DNA of 64,000 bases from Antrihabitans auranticaus (GCF_016481275.1 NZ_JAEMNW010000005.1:186001-250000); one strand, 5' to 3'; positions 47,329-56,815 are shown, numbered from the stretch's first letter. Notes: generated by a model not told the origin, from the letters alone. Numbers and translations are program-made.

Positions 47329-48972
47329 ATGTCGGAGCGATCGAAAACTGTGCCGAGCCCATTTCTCGGCAAGGTCTCGCTTGGAAATCTGCTGCTGGCG
47401 CAAGGCGTCGGTGCAGTCGTCTGGATCGTCTGCCTCGGGTTCGGCGTCGCTAGGTGGCCTGCACTCGGCGCCGCGATCCTGACCGGTCTCGTCCTGTTGA
47501 TCCGCATCGCCAAGCAGTCGTCGATCGACTGGCTCGCGACGGCTCGGCGGTACGCGACGGCGCGGGCGTACGACATCGGCCGGACCGTCGATTTTCAGGG
47601 ACCTTCGGGACGGTCGCTCGGGTTGTACTGGGATGGCACCCGGGTGGTCGCGGTCATCGAAGTACTGCCACCGCGTGGCGGCCTGACCAAGATCACCCGC
47701 GAGGCATTCGACTCCTCACATCGCTTGCCGATCACCGCGATAGCCCGCTGTCTCGAGCAGCACGACATCACGCTGAGCGGCATCGACGTGATCAGCCACG
47801 GTCATCGCAGCCGGTCCGGTACACCCGCGGGCGGCGTCTACGAACAGCTCATCGGACCACTGCCCGCCGTCGCGGTTCGCAAGGTCTGGCTGGCAGTCGC
47901 TCTCGACACCGCGGTCGCGGCAGAAGCTGTGCAGCGCCGCGGCGGCGGCACCGAAGGCGCGTCTCGGGCAGTGACGGTCGCCTCGCAGCGCATCGTCCGG
48001 GCGCTCGACGACGCCGGATGCCGGTCGCGAATCCTTACCGCTCCTGAGATCCGGGAGGCGGTTCTGCAGGTCAGTGGCGGTGCCGACCCCCGCGAGCTGA
48101 GACACCGCTGGAACCATGCGAACGTTGGCGAGAACGTGAACATCGGAGCGTCGATCCATCCGAACCGGCTCGGCTCGGACTTGCTCGCCAAAATCTGGGT
48201 CGCACCGTCGCGGGGTACCACCGTTGCCGTCCGGCTCCGGCCCGGCACGTCGCCGGAAACCGTCGCGGTGGGCGCTGCCTGGCGATTGACGGCCCGCGTA
48301 CTGCCGGACAGAGTTCGCATCCCCGGCCTCGTCTCGGTGAACGGGCGCCACCGGGAGGCCCTCCTCGCACACCTTCCGGTCGGGGTCGCGGGGTTGGAGG
48401 CGAACATTCCCGTCCACGAGTTTCCGATCGAAGACGTCGACCGGCTGCACCTACCCTCATCCGGTTGCGGCCAGCTCATCGGCGCCGATGACCAGAGCCA
48501 GGGCATCGCGACTCGCATCGTCGGGTCCGGTATCTCGACGGTGTACATCGCCGGCGAGCTCTACATCGCCCAGCAGGTCGTCTTCCGCGCGCTCGCGGTG
48601 GGCGCCCGCGTGCTGATCCGGACCGACCGCCCGCAGGCATGGGAGAACCTGGTTTCGACAATCGCGAGCCCTGACCGCCTGCGAATCGCCGGTGCATCGA
48701 ACCACTCGAATGCGGGGTTCGACACGACCATGGTCGACGGCCGTGCGGCACCTGCACCGCACGCCGGCGTGACGACGATCTATCTGGCGACCGACCGAAG
48801 TCGGCTGCCGGCGGGCACACCCGATGTGGCGCTGTATCAGCCGGGCGCGATCGGTAACAGGGTCACCCTGTCGACCGGTACCGCGACGAGCGAGCTGTCG
48901 ATCGTGACGATTCCGCGCGAGACCGCATACATCGGCCGACCGCGAGCAGTGCGGCCTGTTCCGGTCGGCTGA
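47329..48972 (+). CDS. eccE: type VII secretion protein EccE
   Basis: Protein of 547 residues. Two N-terminal membrane helices (about 18-40 and 43-61) are followed by a large soluble domain with the EccE-type stretch GLYWDGTRVVAVIEVLPP. The ATG at 47329 was chosen for its GGGGGAG site and because the helices then start at a normal distance. EccE occupies the periphery of the EccBCDE complex. The ESX-4 locus of M. tuberculosis has no eccE; other mycolata keep one. Divergent from eccB, convergent with an FMN reductase gene (4-base gap). Confidence 0.88.
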   Translation: MSERSKTVPSPFLGKVSLGNLLLAQGVGAVVWIVCLGFGVARWPALGAAILTGLVLLIRIAKQSSIDWLATARRYATARAYDIGRTVDFQGPSGRSLGLYWDGTRVVAVIEVLPPRGGLTKITREAFDSSHRLPITAIARCLEQHDITLSGIDVISHGHRSRSGTPAGGVYEQLIGPLPAVAVRKVWLAVALDTAVAAEAVQRRGGGTEGASRAVTVASQRIVRALDDAGCRSRILTAPEIREAVLQVSGGADPRELRHRWNHANVGENVNIGASIHPNRLGSDLLAKIWVAPSRGTTVAVRLRPGTSPETVAVGAAWRLTARVLPDRVRIPGLVSVNGRHREALLAHLPVGVAGLEANIPVHEFPIEDVDRLHLPSSGCGQLIGADDQSQGIATRIVGSGISTVYIAGELYIAQQVVFRALAVGARVLIRTDRPQAWENLVSTIASPDRLRIAGASNHSNAGFDTTMVDGRAAPAPHAGVTTIYLATDRSRLPAGTPDVALYQPGAIGNRVTLSTGTATSELSIVTIPRETAYIGRPRAVRPVPVG

Positions 48973-48976
48973 GGAC

Positions 48977-49540
48977 TCAGCCCGGGTAGGGATCAGCGGC
49001 ACGCGCAGACCGCAAAGCCCGCCCCCACCAAGCCAATTGCTGCAACAGACGCGGCGCGGCGTCGATCGTTGCACCGTCGTTGACTTCACCTTGGTCGTCG
49101 AAGGCTTTGCGCACCTGATGAAAACTGACCGTCTGGCGAATCGAGACCATGTGCAATTCGGCGACGACCTGACGCAGCTGCTCGGTCGCCCGCAAACCGC
49201 CTGACAGACCGCCGTAGGAAACGAAACCTATTGGCTTGGCGCGCCACTCGTGCTTTGCACTGTCGAAGGCATTCTTGAGCGCACCACTGTAACCGTGGTT
49301 GTACTCGGGCGTGATCGCGACGAATGCGTCGGCCGCGGCCAGGCGCGAACGAAAGTCGGCGGCATCGGTGTGCAAGGCGAGGTCGAGCGCCAGCGGAGTA
49401 TCGGCGAGGTCGATGACGCCCGTATCGAACGCAGGGTCGGCTCGCGCGCGGCGCAGGAACCAGTCCGCGACAACCACGCCGATCCGGCCCTCCCGGACAC
49501 TGCCGATCAACACCTCCAGCCGAAGCGGTACCTGATCCAC
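48977..49540 (-). CDS. NAD(P)H-dependent FMN reductase family protein
   Basis: Flavodoxin-fold protein of 187 residues. The phosphate-binding motif is GSVREGRIG and the flavin loop is PEYNHGYSGALKNAFD, both typical of the chromate/azo/FMN reductase family. It probably transfers electrons from NAD(P)H to FMN or quinones. GTG start at 49540. It belongs to the accessory part to the right of the ESX locus; no operon partner is obvious apart from the methyltransferase gene 55 bases upstream on the same strand. Confidence 0.88.
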   Translation of the reverse strand: MDQVPLRLEVLIGSVREGRIGVVVADWFLRRARADPAFDTGVIDLADTPLALDLALHTDAADFRSRLAAADAFVAITPEYNHGYSGALKNAFDSAKHEWRAKPIGFVSYGGLSGGLRATEQLRQVVAELHMVSIRQTVSFHQVRKAFDDQGEVNDGATIDAAPRLLQQLAWWGRALRSARAADPYPG

Positions 49541-49595
49541 CGGCTAGGTCCTCCGCGTAACTGTCATGCGGTCGATCATACGATCGGGTTCGTCG

Positions 49596-50216
49596 TCACT
49601 GTGCTGCCAGCCGAACGATATGTCTGCCTGCGACTTCGGATTCGGCGAGAACGCGCAGTCCCGCCGACGCCCCCAGCTCGGCTGCCATCTCGACTCCGGC
49701 CTGCGCCCACGGAATCCATGGCCCACGTTCGGTGCCCGTCTCCAACCGGATCGCCATCGTATTGAAACCCGTTCCGCGAACACCGAATTCCACGATGGCA
49801 ACACCGCCCGGACCCAGCAGGTCACGCGTTCGCGCGAGCATCCGGACAGGATCACCACCGATCCCGAGATTGCCGTCGGCCAAGATGGCGTAGTCCCACC
49901 GGCCGGCACCCGGGAGTCGCCCGAACACATCACGCTGGATCGCAGGTGCACCACCGAGCCGGGTCGCAGCGACAGCGACCGGCGACACGTCGACGCCGAG
50001 CGCGCACACTCCACGGCGAACCAGTTGGCTCACCAATCGCCCTCGCCCACAAGCGAGGTCGATCGTCGGACCATCGCAGCCGCCGATCAGTTCCTCGTCG
50101 CCGCGGCGCTCGTCGACCGTGATGTCGCTTGCGCCGAACCACCGCCGCACCGGAAGCCGTTGTCGCAGACCGTCAGCGCGACGCGCGTAGAGATCAACCA
50201 CACGCCCTCGCCTCAT
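49596..50216 (-). CDS. SAM-dependent class I methyltransferase
   Basis: Protein of 206 residues with a Rossmann-type methyltransferase core: motif I IDLACGRGRLVSQL, acidic strand LGVDVSP, and LLGPGGVAIVEFG. The substrate cannot be predicted. The ATG at 50216 was preferred to 50246, giving the start MRRGRVVDLYARRADGL. It is divergent from the response regulator. Confidence 0.85.
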   Translation of the reverse strand: MRRGRVVDLYARRADGLRQRLPVRRWFGASDITVDERRGDEELIGGCDGPTIDLACGRGRLVSQLVRRGVCALGVDVSPVAVAATRLGGAPAIQRDVFGRLPGAGRWDYAILADGNLGIGGDPVRMLARTRDLLGPGGVAIVEFGVRGTGFNTMAIRLETGTERGPWIPWAQAGVEMAAELGASAGLRVLAESEVAGRHIVRLAAQ

Positions 50217-50338
50217 GGCTTCGACGCTAGTGCGCGAACATGCCACCGGACCGGTCGACCGGTGACGAAACCATGACGTGGTGCCTGCCCGACATCGCGA
50301 AGCTGGTCGCCGGGCCGCGCAGTTTGGGACACTGAGCC

Positions 50339-51064
50339 ATGGTCGCGCGAAGGCAGAACATCCTGGTGGCCGACGACGACCCCGTCGTCCGCGAAGTGGT
50401 CCGGCGCTATCTCGAACACGACGGTATGACGGTGACCGAAGCCGCGGACGGAAATGTCGCGATGGCAGCGCTGCAGAATCGCGGCGCGGGTATCGACCTC
50501 GCAGTACTGGACGTGATGATGCCGCGGCCCGACGGCATCCAGATCTGCCGCACGCTCCGCAGCGAATGGCGCAGCGACATCCCGATCATTCTGCTCACCG
50601 CGCTGGCCGAAGAGGACGACCGCGTCCTCGGCCTGGAAGCGGGCGCCGACGACTACGTCACCAAGCCGTTCAGTCCGCGCGAGCTGGCGTTGCGGGTTGC
50701 GTCGGTGTTGCGACGATCGGGTGGCAGGTCGGCCGAGGACACGAGCACGCTCCGGGACGGCGTGCTCGAAGTACGGCTGGATTCCCAAGCCGTGTACGTC
50801 GACCACGTTCCGCTCGAGCTCACGGCCCGCGAATTCGACCTCCTCGCCTTCTTTCTCGCGCACACGCAGCGCGTCTACTCACGCGAGGAGCTGCTCGAGC
50901 AGGTCTGGGGGTGGTCCTTCGGTGACTTGTCGACGGTGACCGTGCACATCAAGCGACTCCGCGCCAAGCTCGGTGACAGGCACCGGATCGAAACGGTGTG
51001 GGGTCGCGGATACGCCTGGGGCCGAACCGATTCCCCGAACGAGGTCGCGCAGAATGCCGACTGA
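50339..51064 (+). CDS. OmpR-family response regulator
   Basis: Two-component response regulator of 241 residues. The receiver domain (about 8-122) has the acidic pair ADDDP, the phosphoacceptor Asp in [13 protein letters not shown] (about residue 59), and the Lys in TKPFSPRE. The C-terminal winged helix (about 135-230) shows [15 protein letters not shown] and [12 protein letters not shown]. It is followed by its histidine kinase with an 11-base overlap. Signal and regulon unknown. Confidence 0.95.
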   Translation: MVARRQNILVADDDPVVREVVRRYLEHDGMTVTEAADGNVAMAALQNRGAGIDLAVLDVMMPRPDGIQICRTLRSEWRSDIPIILLTALAEEDDRVLGLEAGADDYVTKPFSPRELALRVASVLRRSGGRSAEDTSTLRDGVLEVRLDSQAVYVDHVPLELTAREFDLLAFFLAHTQRVYSREELLEQVWGWSFGDLSTVTVHIKRLRAKLGDRHRIETVWGRGYAWGRTDSPNEVAQNAD

Positions 51065-52082
51065 CATGCCGGACATCGTCGCCTACGCGCTCGGTTTCTC
51101 GATTCCGATCGTTCTGCTCGGTGCACTCGTGATGCACTACGCGCGCAAGATGTCGCTGACGACGAGCATGGCGGTTCTCGTGCTGATCCCGACGCTTGCG
51201 ACGTTCGCGGGGGTCATCGGCGTCTCCGGCCTGATGTTCACCGCTGAACTCGAACGCACGGCGATCGTTCTCATCGTCGTCGCGGCGGTGACCGTTCCCG
51301 CGGCGGTCGCTCTCGGGCGTTTCCAGGCGAAGCGGACGGTGTGGGAGAAGGAGATCAGAGACCAGGAGCGGGCGGCGGAGCAGTCTCGGCGCGAACTGGT
51401 CGCCTGGGTGAGCCACGACCTCCGCACTCCGCTGGCGGGAATCCGCGCGATGTCGGAGGCTTTGACCGACGGCGTGGTCAGCGACCATGAGGACGTCGTG
51501 CGCTATGCGAAACAGATAGTGCAGGAAACGAATCGACTCGGATCGATGGTCGACGACCTGTTCGAGATGTCGAAGATCAACTCCGGTGCACTGAATTTGA
51601 CTCTGGAACCCCTCGATCTGCATGAGGTGATCGACGAGGTCGTCGCGGCCTCGCAGCCGACGGCGAATCGGTCCAAGGTGACATTGCGCGCCGAGCAGCC
51701 CGATGCGCCGATCATGGTGTGCGGCAGCGATCGCGCCCTGGGCCGGGTGCTGGCGAATCTCGTCTCGAACGCCATCGCCCACACGCCGCCCGGTGGTGCG
51801 ATCGACATCTCCGCGGGCGTCGACGGCAAGCATGCGTGGACCCGCGTCGACGACTCGGGCCCCGGCATCCCGGAGGACGACCTGCCCCGAATCTTCGAGG
51901 TCGCCTACCGCGGAACGAGTGCGCGCTCGCCGGTTGCCGACGATGGTCTGCCCGCGGGAAGCGGCATGGGCCTCGCGATCGCGGCGGGTCTCGTCGAGGC
52001 ACACCACGGCCGGATCAGCGCGGCGAACCGCGACCGCGGGTCCCGTTTCGAAGTTCGACTGCCGCTCGTCGACAATCTCTGA
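51054..52082 (+). CDS. membrane sensor histidine kinase
   Basis: Histidine kinase of 342 residues, partner of the response regulator before it. Three hydrophobic N-terminal segments (about 8-28, 38-60 and 70-90) leave almost no extracytoplasmic loop, so it may sense within the membrane or the cytoplasm; no HAMP domain is evident. The dimerisation domain has [13 protein letters not shown] with phospho-His near residue 121, and the ATPase domain has N (VSNAIAHT), DSGPGIP and GSGMGLAI. The ATG at 51054 has GAGG ten bases ahead; ATG 51066 is possible. Confidence 0.93.
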   Translation: MPTDMPDIVAYALGFSIPIVLLGALVMHYARKMSLTTSMAVLVLIPTLATFAGVIGVSGLMFTAELERTAIVLIVVAAVTVPAAVALGRFQAKRTVWEKEIRDQERAAEQSRRELVAWVSHDLRTPLAGIRAMSEALTDGVVSDHEDVVRYAKQIVQETNRLGSMVDDLFEMSKINSGALNLTLEPLDLHEVIDEVVAASQPTANRSKVTLRAEQPDAPIMVCGSDRALGRVLANLVSNAIAHTPPGGAIDISAGVDGKHAWTRVDDSGPGIPEDDLPRIFEVAYRGTSARSPVADDGLPAGSGMGLAIAAGLVEAHHGRISAANRDRGSRFEVRLPLVDNL

Positions 52083-52134
52083 CCGATCTGTCCGATTCCC
52101 GATCTTGATCCACTCAACTCGGCCCGGGAACGGG

Positions 52135-52150
52135 TGTGACCTGGATTACA
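52135..52150. promoter_or_regulatory. candidate Crp-type site upstream of dioxygenase-P450 pair
   Basis: TGTGA - 6 bases - TTACA, one mismatch from the actinobacterial Crp consensus TGTGA-N6-TCACA, 103 bases before the dioxygenase start in the 170-base gap after the histidine kinase. Confidence 0.4.
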
Positions 52151-52252
52151 CTGTGGGCGGTCTCGCCGCCAACTCAGCCCCCTCAGTCCGCGGTGTGGCG
52201 AGTCCGAACAACCGACCGCCGCCGGACGCCCCGCTCGCGGAGGAGCTTGGTG

Positions 52253-54064
52253 ATGTTTGGCCGGCAATGGTACGAATTCCCGTCGCTGACGCTACAACTG
52301 GCGAACTTGTCCAAATTGCGCGACGAACTGCGCAACGAAAATCTCTTCGAGGCGCCAGGAATCAGGCCCGAAGCAACGAAGACCGAGCCGCCGCCCGAGG
52401 CACTCCGGGCACGCACCGCGGACGGCAGCTGGAACGACCTCGAGAACCCGATGGCGGGCGCGCAGGGCACCGGCTTCGGACGCAACGTCCCACTTTCGCG
52501 AACCAAGCCCGATCTGGCGCGTCTGCTCGATCCGAATCCGCGCGATATCAGCCGGAAGCTCATGGCACGCGACACGTTCAAGCCCGCCGGAATCATCAAT
52601 TCGCTGGCAGCCGCGTGGCTGCAGTTCGAGAACCACAACTGGTTCTTCCACGGCACCGGGGTGCCGGAGGGTTCGATCGAGATTCCGTTGCGCGACGACG
52701 ACGATTGGCCCGAGAAGACGATGCGGATCCGAAAGACGCCGCTGCTGCCCGGGCAGAACCCGACGAACGGCAACGCGCCGCTCTACATGAACGAAGAGAC
52801 GCATTGGTGGGACGCGTCGCAGATCTATGGCAGCGGACCGGACCGGCAAGCCGAGATCCGGACCTTCACAGACGGCAAGATCAAGCTCGGCGACGATCTT
52901 CGCCTGCCCAAGAGCGACGAACCGGGTATCGACCTGACCGGCATGCGGGAGAACTGGTGGGCCGGTGTCGGGCTGCTGCACACGCTGTTCGCGCGTGAGC
53001 ACAACGCGATCTGCGACGAGCTGAAGAAGGCATACCCCGAACTCGACGATCAGAGACTCTTCGAGATCGCGTGGCTCGTCAACGCGGCCCTCATCGCGAA
53101 GATCCACACCGTCGAGTGGACGACGTGCGTCCTTCGCCATCCGGCGCTGCAAATCGGTATGAACGCGAACTGGTACGGCGCACTGGGCGAGACGTTCAAG
53201 GACAAGATCGGCCGGATCGGCGACAGTGAGGTGCTGAGCGGAATCCTCGGTTCGTCCACGGACAGTCATGCGGCGCCGTTCTCGCTCACCGAGGAGTTCA
53301 CCTCGGTGTACCGGATGCATCCCCTGATCCCCGACGACTGGGACTTCTATTCGCTGGCAAGTGGCGAACTGCGAGAAAGCCTGTACTTCACCGATATTCA
53401 AGGTAAGTACACCCGCGATCTCATGGACCGCTACGAGATGAGCGACATGTGGTACTCGTTCGGCATCGCCAGTGCGGGCGCGGTGTGCCTGCACAATTAT
53501 CCGAATTCGCTGCGTACCCTGACCCGCGTCGACGGCCAGATCACCGACCTCGCAACGCTCGACATCGTCCGGGATCGCGAGCGTGGAGTGCCGCGCTACA
53601 ACGATTTCCGCGAAGCGCTCCACATGCCGCGGCGCAAGAAGTTCAGCGAACTGACGCCGAACAAGCAGTGGGCAGCCGAGATCGCCGACCTGTACCAGGG
53701 TGACATCGATCGCGTAGACGTGCAGGTCGGGATGTATGCCGAGAAGCCGCCCAAGGGATTCGGCTTCTCGGACACCGCATTTCGCATCTTCATCCTGATG
53801 GCGTCGCGTCGCCTCAAGAGCGACCGGTTCTTCACCAAGGACTTCCGGCCCGAGATCTACACCCAGGTCGGCTTCGACTGGGTCAACAACACGGGCATGA
53901 AAGATGTTCTGCTGCGCCACTATCCCGAGCTCACGCCGGTGATCAAGGACGTGGAACGGGTGTTCGCGCCGTGGCCGAAGCTCGGCGAAGCCGTGCCAGG
54001 ACAGAAGAACCCGATCAGCCGGCTTGCCGACACGGTCAAGGGCTACATGCCCTTCGGGGACTGA
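52253..54064 (+). CDS. heme-dependent fatty-acid dioxygenase (alpha-DOX / cyclooxygenase family)
   Basis: Protein of 603 residues of the animal-type heme peroxidase superfamily. The distal histidine motif QFENHNWFFH (His128) matches the Q-F-x-x-H-D-W-x-x-H of plant alpha-dioxygenases. Y-R-M-H-P-L-I-P-D gives the radical tyrosine Tyr353 three residues before the proximal histidine His356, the same spacing as in alpha-DOX and cyclooxygenases. It should oxygenate fatty acids to hydroperoxides rather than act as a simple peroxidase. No signal peptide or membrane helix. The ATG at 52253 follows GGAGGAG; a longer frame from 52136 lacks support. A P450 gene follows after 2 bases. Confidence 0.88.
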   Translation: MFGRQWYEFPSLTLQLANLSKLRDELRNENLFEAPGIRPEATKTEPPPEALRARTADGSWNDLENPMAGAQGTGFGRNVPLSRTKPDLARLLDPNPRDISRKLMARDTFKPAGIINSLAAAWLQFENHNWFFHGTGVPEGSIEIPLRDDDDWPEKTMRIRKTPLLPGQNPTNGNAPLYMNEETHWWDASQIYGSGPDRQAEIRTFTDGKIKLGDDLRLPKSDEPGIDLTGMRENWWAGVGLLHTLFAREHNAICDELKKAYPELDDQRLFEIAWLVNAALIAKIHTVEWTTCVLRHPALQIGMNANWYGALGETFKDKIGRIGDSEVLSGILGSSTDSHAAPFSLTEEFTSVYRMHPLIPDDWDFYSLASGELRESLYFTDIQGKYTRDLMDRYEMSDMWYSFGIASAGAVCLHNYPNSLRTLTRVDGQITDLATLDIVRDRERGVPRYNDFREALHMPRRKKFSELTPNKQWAAEIADLYQGDIDRVDVQVGMYAEKPPKGFGFSDTAFRIFILMASRRLKSDRFFTKDFRPEIYTQVGFDWVNNTGMKDVLLRHYPELTPVIKDVERVFAPWPKLGEAVPGQKNPISRLADTVKGYMPFGD

Positions 54065-54066
54065 CG

Positions 54067-55383
54067 ATGACAGAGTCGACTATCGGTGAGGCCTCGACGC
54101 TGGACGGCGTCCGCTTCACCGCTCAGGTTGCGGTGCCCAACGTCGTCCAGGGCCTGTTCCGGCGGCGCAAGACCGTGACGGGCGCGGCCAAGCTGGTCGA
54201 CGCCGACAAGCAGGCGGTCCGGTTCTACGAGGGGCTGGTCAGAAAGTTCGCGGACGAACCGTTCTTCATCCGCGTGGGCAAGGACAAGTCGGTCCTCGTG
54301 CACCGTCCCGAAGATATTCGGGCGGTGCTCGACGCCTCGCCGCACCCGTTCGCGTCCGACCCGGACACGAAACGCAAAGGCATGTCCCATTTTCAGCCCG
54401 AGGCACTGACGTTGTCGCGTGGTTCGCTGTGGGAAAGCCGGCGGCGGTTCGCCGAAGCGGTGCTGGAGACGGACAACCCGCTGCACAGCCTGGCACAGAA
54501 CTTTCTCGGCGTTGCATACGAAGCAGCGGACGGGCTCGCTGTCGGTGAAGTCACCTGGGACGCGATCAATGCGGCCTACCAGCGGCTGACCCGTCGAGTC
54601 GTCTTCGGTGACCCAGCCGCCGACGACGACGAGCTCTCGAGCTTGCTGGAGACGTTGATGGACGAGGCCAACAACGCGCCGGGAAAGGAGTCCGACAGCT
54701 TCGCACCGTTCATGGCGAAGCTGCGCGGCTACGTCGATTCGGCCGCCCCTGGCAGCTTGTCCGCACTCATCGCCGAAACGCCGCGCGACGACGATGTCGA
54801 GCCAGCGGGCCAAGTCATCCATTGGCTGTTCGCAATGGGAGACACATTGCCGGCCAACGTGTTTCGCGCACTTGCCGTACTGGCCAGCGACGCTGCCGCC
54901 TTCGCAGCGGCACGCTCGGAACTTGCGGACGCGGACCTCGATACTGCCAAAGGCGTTGCTGGGCTCTCCTACATCGCGGCCTGCCTGCAGGAGGCGATGC
55001 GCCTGTGGCCGACCACGCCCTTGTTCGGCCGCGTCACGACGACCGAAACGACGTTGCGCGGCGCGACGATTCCCGAGGGCACGCAGGTTTTCATCTATAA
55101 CACGGGCAATCACCGCAACCGGGACCGGATTCCGTATGCCGACCGGTTCGCGCCCGAGGAGTGGGTCACCGGCAATGCGGCCGACGACTGGTCGTTCAAC
55201 TTCTTCAGTCACGGCACCCAAGGCTGCCCCGGCGCAGGCCTGGCCGTCTTCCTCGGTGTGGCGGTCCTCGCCCGACTCGTCGGCACGGGCACACCGCGGA
55301 TTGTTGCAGGCGCGAACCTGCGCTCCGACGAACCACTCCCCCACACCGTGGACGTATTCGGCGTGCGGATCGCGATCGAGTAG
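54067..55383 (+). CDS. cytochrome P450 paired with the dioxygenase
   Basis: P450-like protein of 438 residues. The heme loop is FFSHGTQGCPGAG with the cysteine ligand near residue 386, and the K-helix E-x-x-R is in QEAMRLWP (about 307). The I-helix region reads FAMGDTLPANVFRALA. It retains acid-Thr but is otherwise unlike common bacterial P450s. Fungal oxylipin enzymes (PpoA type) fuse a heme dioxygenase to a P450 that isomerises the hydroperoxide. Here the two are separate genes two bases apart, so a hydroperoxide-rearranging role is the best inference. A monooxygenase needing ferredoxin is the alternative; none is encoded nearby. Confidence 0.88.
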   Translation: MTESTIGEASTLDGVRFTAQVAVPNVVQGLFRRRKTVTGAAKLVDADKQAVRFYEGLVRKFADEPFFIRVGKDKSVLVHRPEDIRAVLDASPHPFASDPDTKRKGMSHFQPEALTLSRGSLWESRRRFAEAVLETDNPLHSLAQNFLGVAYEAADGLAVGEVTWDAINAAYQRLTRRVVFGDPAADDDELSSLLETLMDEANNAPGKESDSFAPFMAKLRGYVDSAAPGSLSALIAETPRDDDVEPAGQVIHWLFAMGDTLPANVFRALAVLASDAAAFAAARSELADADLDTAKGVAGLSYIAACLQEAMRLWPTTPLFGRVTTTETTLRGATIPEGTQVFIYNTGNHRNRDRIPYADRFAPEEWVTGNAADDWSFNFFSHGTQGCPGAGLAVFLGVAVLARLVGTGTPRIVAGANLRSDEPLPHTVDVFGVRIAIE

Positions 55384-55415
55384 CTGTCGCAGTTGAAAAC
55401 AGTCGCAGTGATTAC

Positions 55416-56207
55416 CTAGGGCAACACGATCGGCAGTGGGCCGTCGTGCTTCGGGCACGACGGGCAGTCGGCGCTGACCGGTAGGGCCGAGATCGCTTCC
55501 CGGACATGCGCCTTGAACTGGGCGATGTTGCGGGAGAACTCTTCGAACACGTCCGCGGCACGCACGCCGTCACCGACCTCGACGCCAGCATCGAGGTCGG
55601 TGACGAGTGCAATCGCGGCGTAGCAGAGTTCCAGCTCACGGGCGAGAACCGCCTCGGGATGACCCGTCATATTGACAAGTTGCCAGCCCTGGGCGGCGTA
55701 CCAGCGACTCTCGGCGCGTGTGGAGAATCGCGGACCTTCGATCACCACCATGGTCGCGCCGTCAACAGCGGCCCCACGGACTGCGGCACTGCGCAATTCA
55801 GGGCAGTACGGGTCGGCGAAAGAAACGTGTACGCCGCCGCCGTCGAAGTATGTCTGCGCGCGGCCCGAGGTCCGGTCGACCAACTGGTCGGGCACGACGA
55901 CCGCACCCGGGCCGTGCGTCGCGGCCAGGCTGCCGACCGCGCACGGGCCGAAAACCTTTCGCACACCAAGGGATCGGAGTGCCCACAGATTGGCCCGGTA
56001 CGGGACGGTGTGCGGCGCGAACTCATGTTTGCGCCCATGGCGCGGGAGAAAAGCGACGACGTGGTCGCCCACCGTCCCGATCGTGATCGGGCCGCTCGGA
56101 TCGCCGTACGGTGTCGGCACGACGACCTCGTGCGCATCCGAATCGAAGAAGTCGTAGAACCCACTGCCGCCGATCACGGCGACGGTCGGCTGCGCACTCA
56201 CTGACAT
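55416..56207 (-). CDS. mtnP: 5'-methylthioadenosine phosphorylase
   Basis: Purine-nucleoside phosphorylase family II, 263 residues, which splits methylthioadenosine to adenine and methylthioribose-1-phosphate in methionine salvage. Visible motifs: IGGSGFYDFF at the start, RHGRKHEFAPHTVPYRANLW (phosphate site), EGPRFSTRAES and NMTGHPEAVLARE (base and ribose site). The C-terminal CPSCPKHD cysteines could bind metal or form a disulfide. Runs opposite to the P450 (convergent, 32-base gap) and 21 bases downstream of the CGNR gene on the same strand. Confidence 0.93.
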   Translation of the reverse strand: MSVSAQPTVAVIGGSGFYDFFDSDAHEVVVPTPYGDPSGPITIGTVGDHVVAFLPRHGRKHEFAPHTVPYRANLWALRSLGVRKVFGPCAVGSLAATHGPGAVVVPDQLVDRTSGRAQTYFDGGGVHVSFADPYCPELRSAAVRGAAVDGATMVVIEGPRFSTRAESRWYAAQGWQLVNMTGHPEAVLARELELCYAAIALVTDLDAGVEVGDGVRAADVFEEFSRNIAQFKAHVREAISALPVSADCPSCPKHDGPLPIVLP

Positions 56208-56228
56208 ACGACGATTGTGCCTGCTGCG

Positions 56229-56783
56229 CTATCGGCGCTCGCCCGCAGCCTTGCGTGCCCGATAGGCAGCGACGTTCATACGGTTGCCGCAGTTTCCGGT
56301 GTCGCAGAACAGCCGCGACCGGTTTCGGGACAGGTCGATCAACACGGCGTCACAGTCCGGTGCCGCACACCTCTTCAGCCGGTCCAGATCCCCGTTTCTG
56401 ATCAGGTCGACGAACGCCATCGCGCCTTCGGCGCCCACCCTGTGGCGGACGGAGTCATCGTCGCGGGTGACGTGCAGGTGCCAGTCCCAATCTCCGTGGC
56501 GGGTCAGGCGTGGCATCGCGTCGGCTTCCCGCAACAGGGAGTTGACGATGTCGACCGCCGCGAGATCGCCGTCTGCTTCCCACACCGCGCGTAAGCGGGG
56601 GCGCAAGGACCGCACGTCGTCGAGTTCGGCGACCGTTCCGTCACGAACCCCCGTGAACTCGAATTCGTCGAGGAAGCCGGCGAGGTCCGCGACGGTCGCC
56701 AGCGTGTCCTCGCCATTGCGAAGCGTATTGACCAGCGCAGTCGTCATGCGCAGCGCAAACTCCGTGTCATGGGCAAAATGCAT
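56229..56783 (-). CDS. CGNR zinc-finger transcriptional regulator
   Basis: Protein of 184 residues. The C-terminal zinc finger has C-A-A-P-D-C ... C-D-T-G-N-C-G-N-R-M-N, with the CGNR signature and a basic tail for DNA binding. The N-terminal helical domain (about 1-130, ABATE type) is the presumed stress-sensing or ligand part. The ATG at 56783 was chosen because AGGAG stands directly ahead; an upstream ATG at 56816 would place coding sequence over the palindrome. It is divergent from an EamA-type exporter across that palindrome and probably represses both. Confidence 0.88.
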   Translation of the reverse strand: MHFAHDTEFALRMTTALVNTLRNGEDTLATVADLAGFLDEFEFTGVRDGTVAELDDVRSLRPRLRAVWEADGDLAAVDIVNSLLREADAMPRLTRHGDWDWHLHVTRDDDSVRHRVGAEGAMAFVDLIRNGDLDRLKRCAAPDCDAVLIDLSRNRSRLFCDTGNCGNRMNVAAYRARKAAGERR

Positions 56784-56791
56784 TTGACTCC

Positions 56792-56815
56792 TGACGGTAG
56801 CAAGTTCTACCGTCA
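56792..56815. promoter_or_regulatory. palindromic operator between CGNR regulator and DMT exporter
   Basis: TGACGGTAG - 6 bases - CTACCGTCA, a perfect 9-bp inverted repeat in the 68-base gap of the divergent pair, 9 bases ahead of the regulator start. It is the natural binding site for the CGNR protein. Confidence 0.65.

Noticed and set aside
52292-53920. Minus-strand open frame opposite the dioxygenase
   Set aside because: The plus-strand protein has all catalytic motifs and a ribosome site; the opposite frame has neither.
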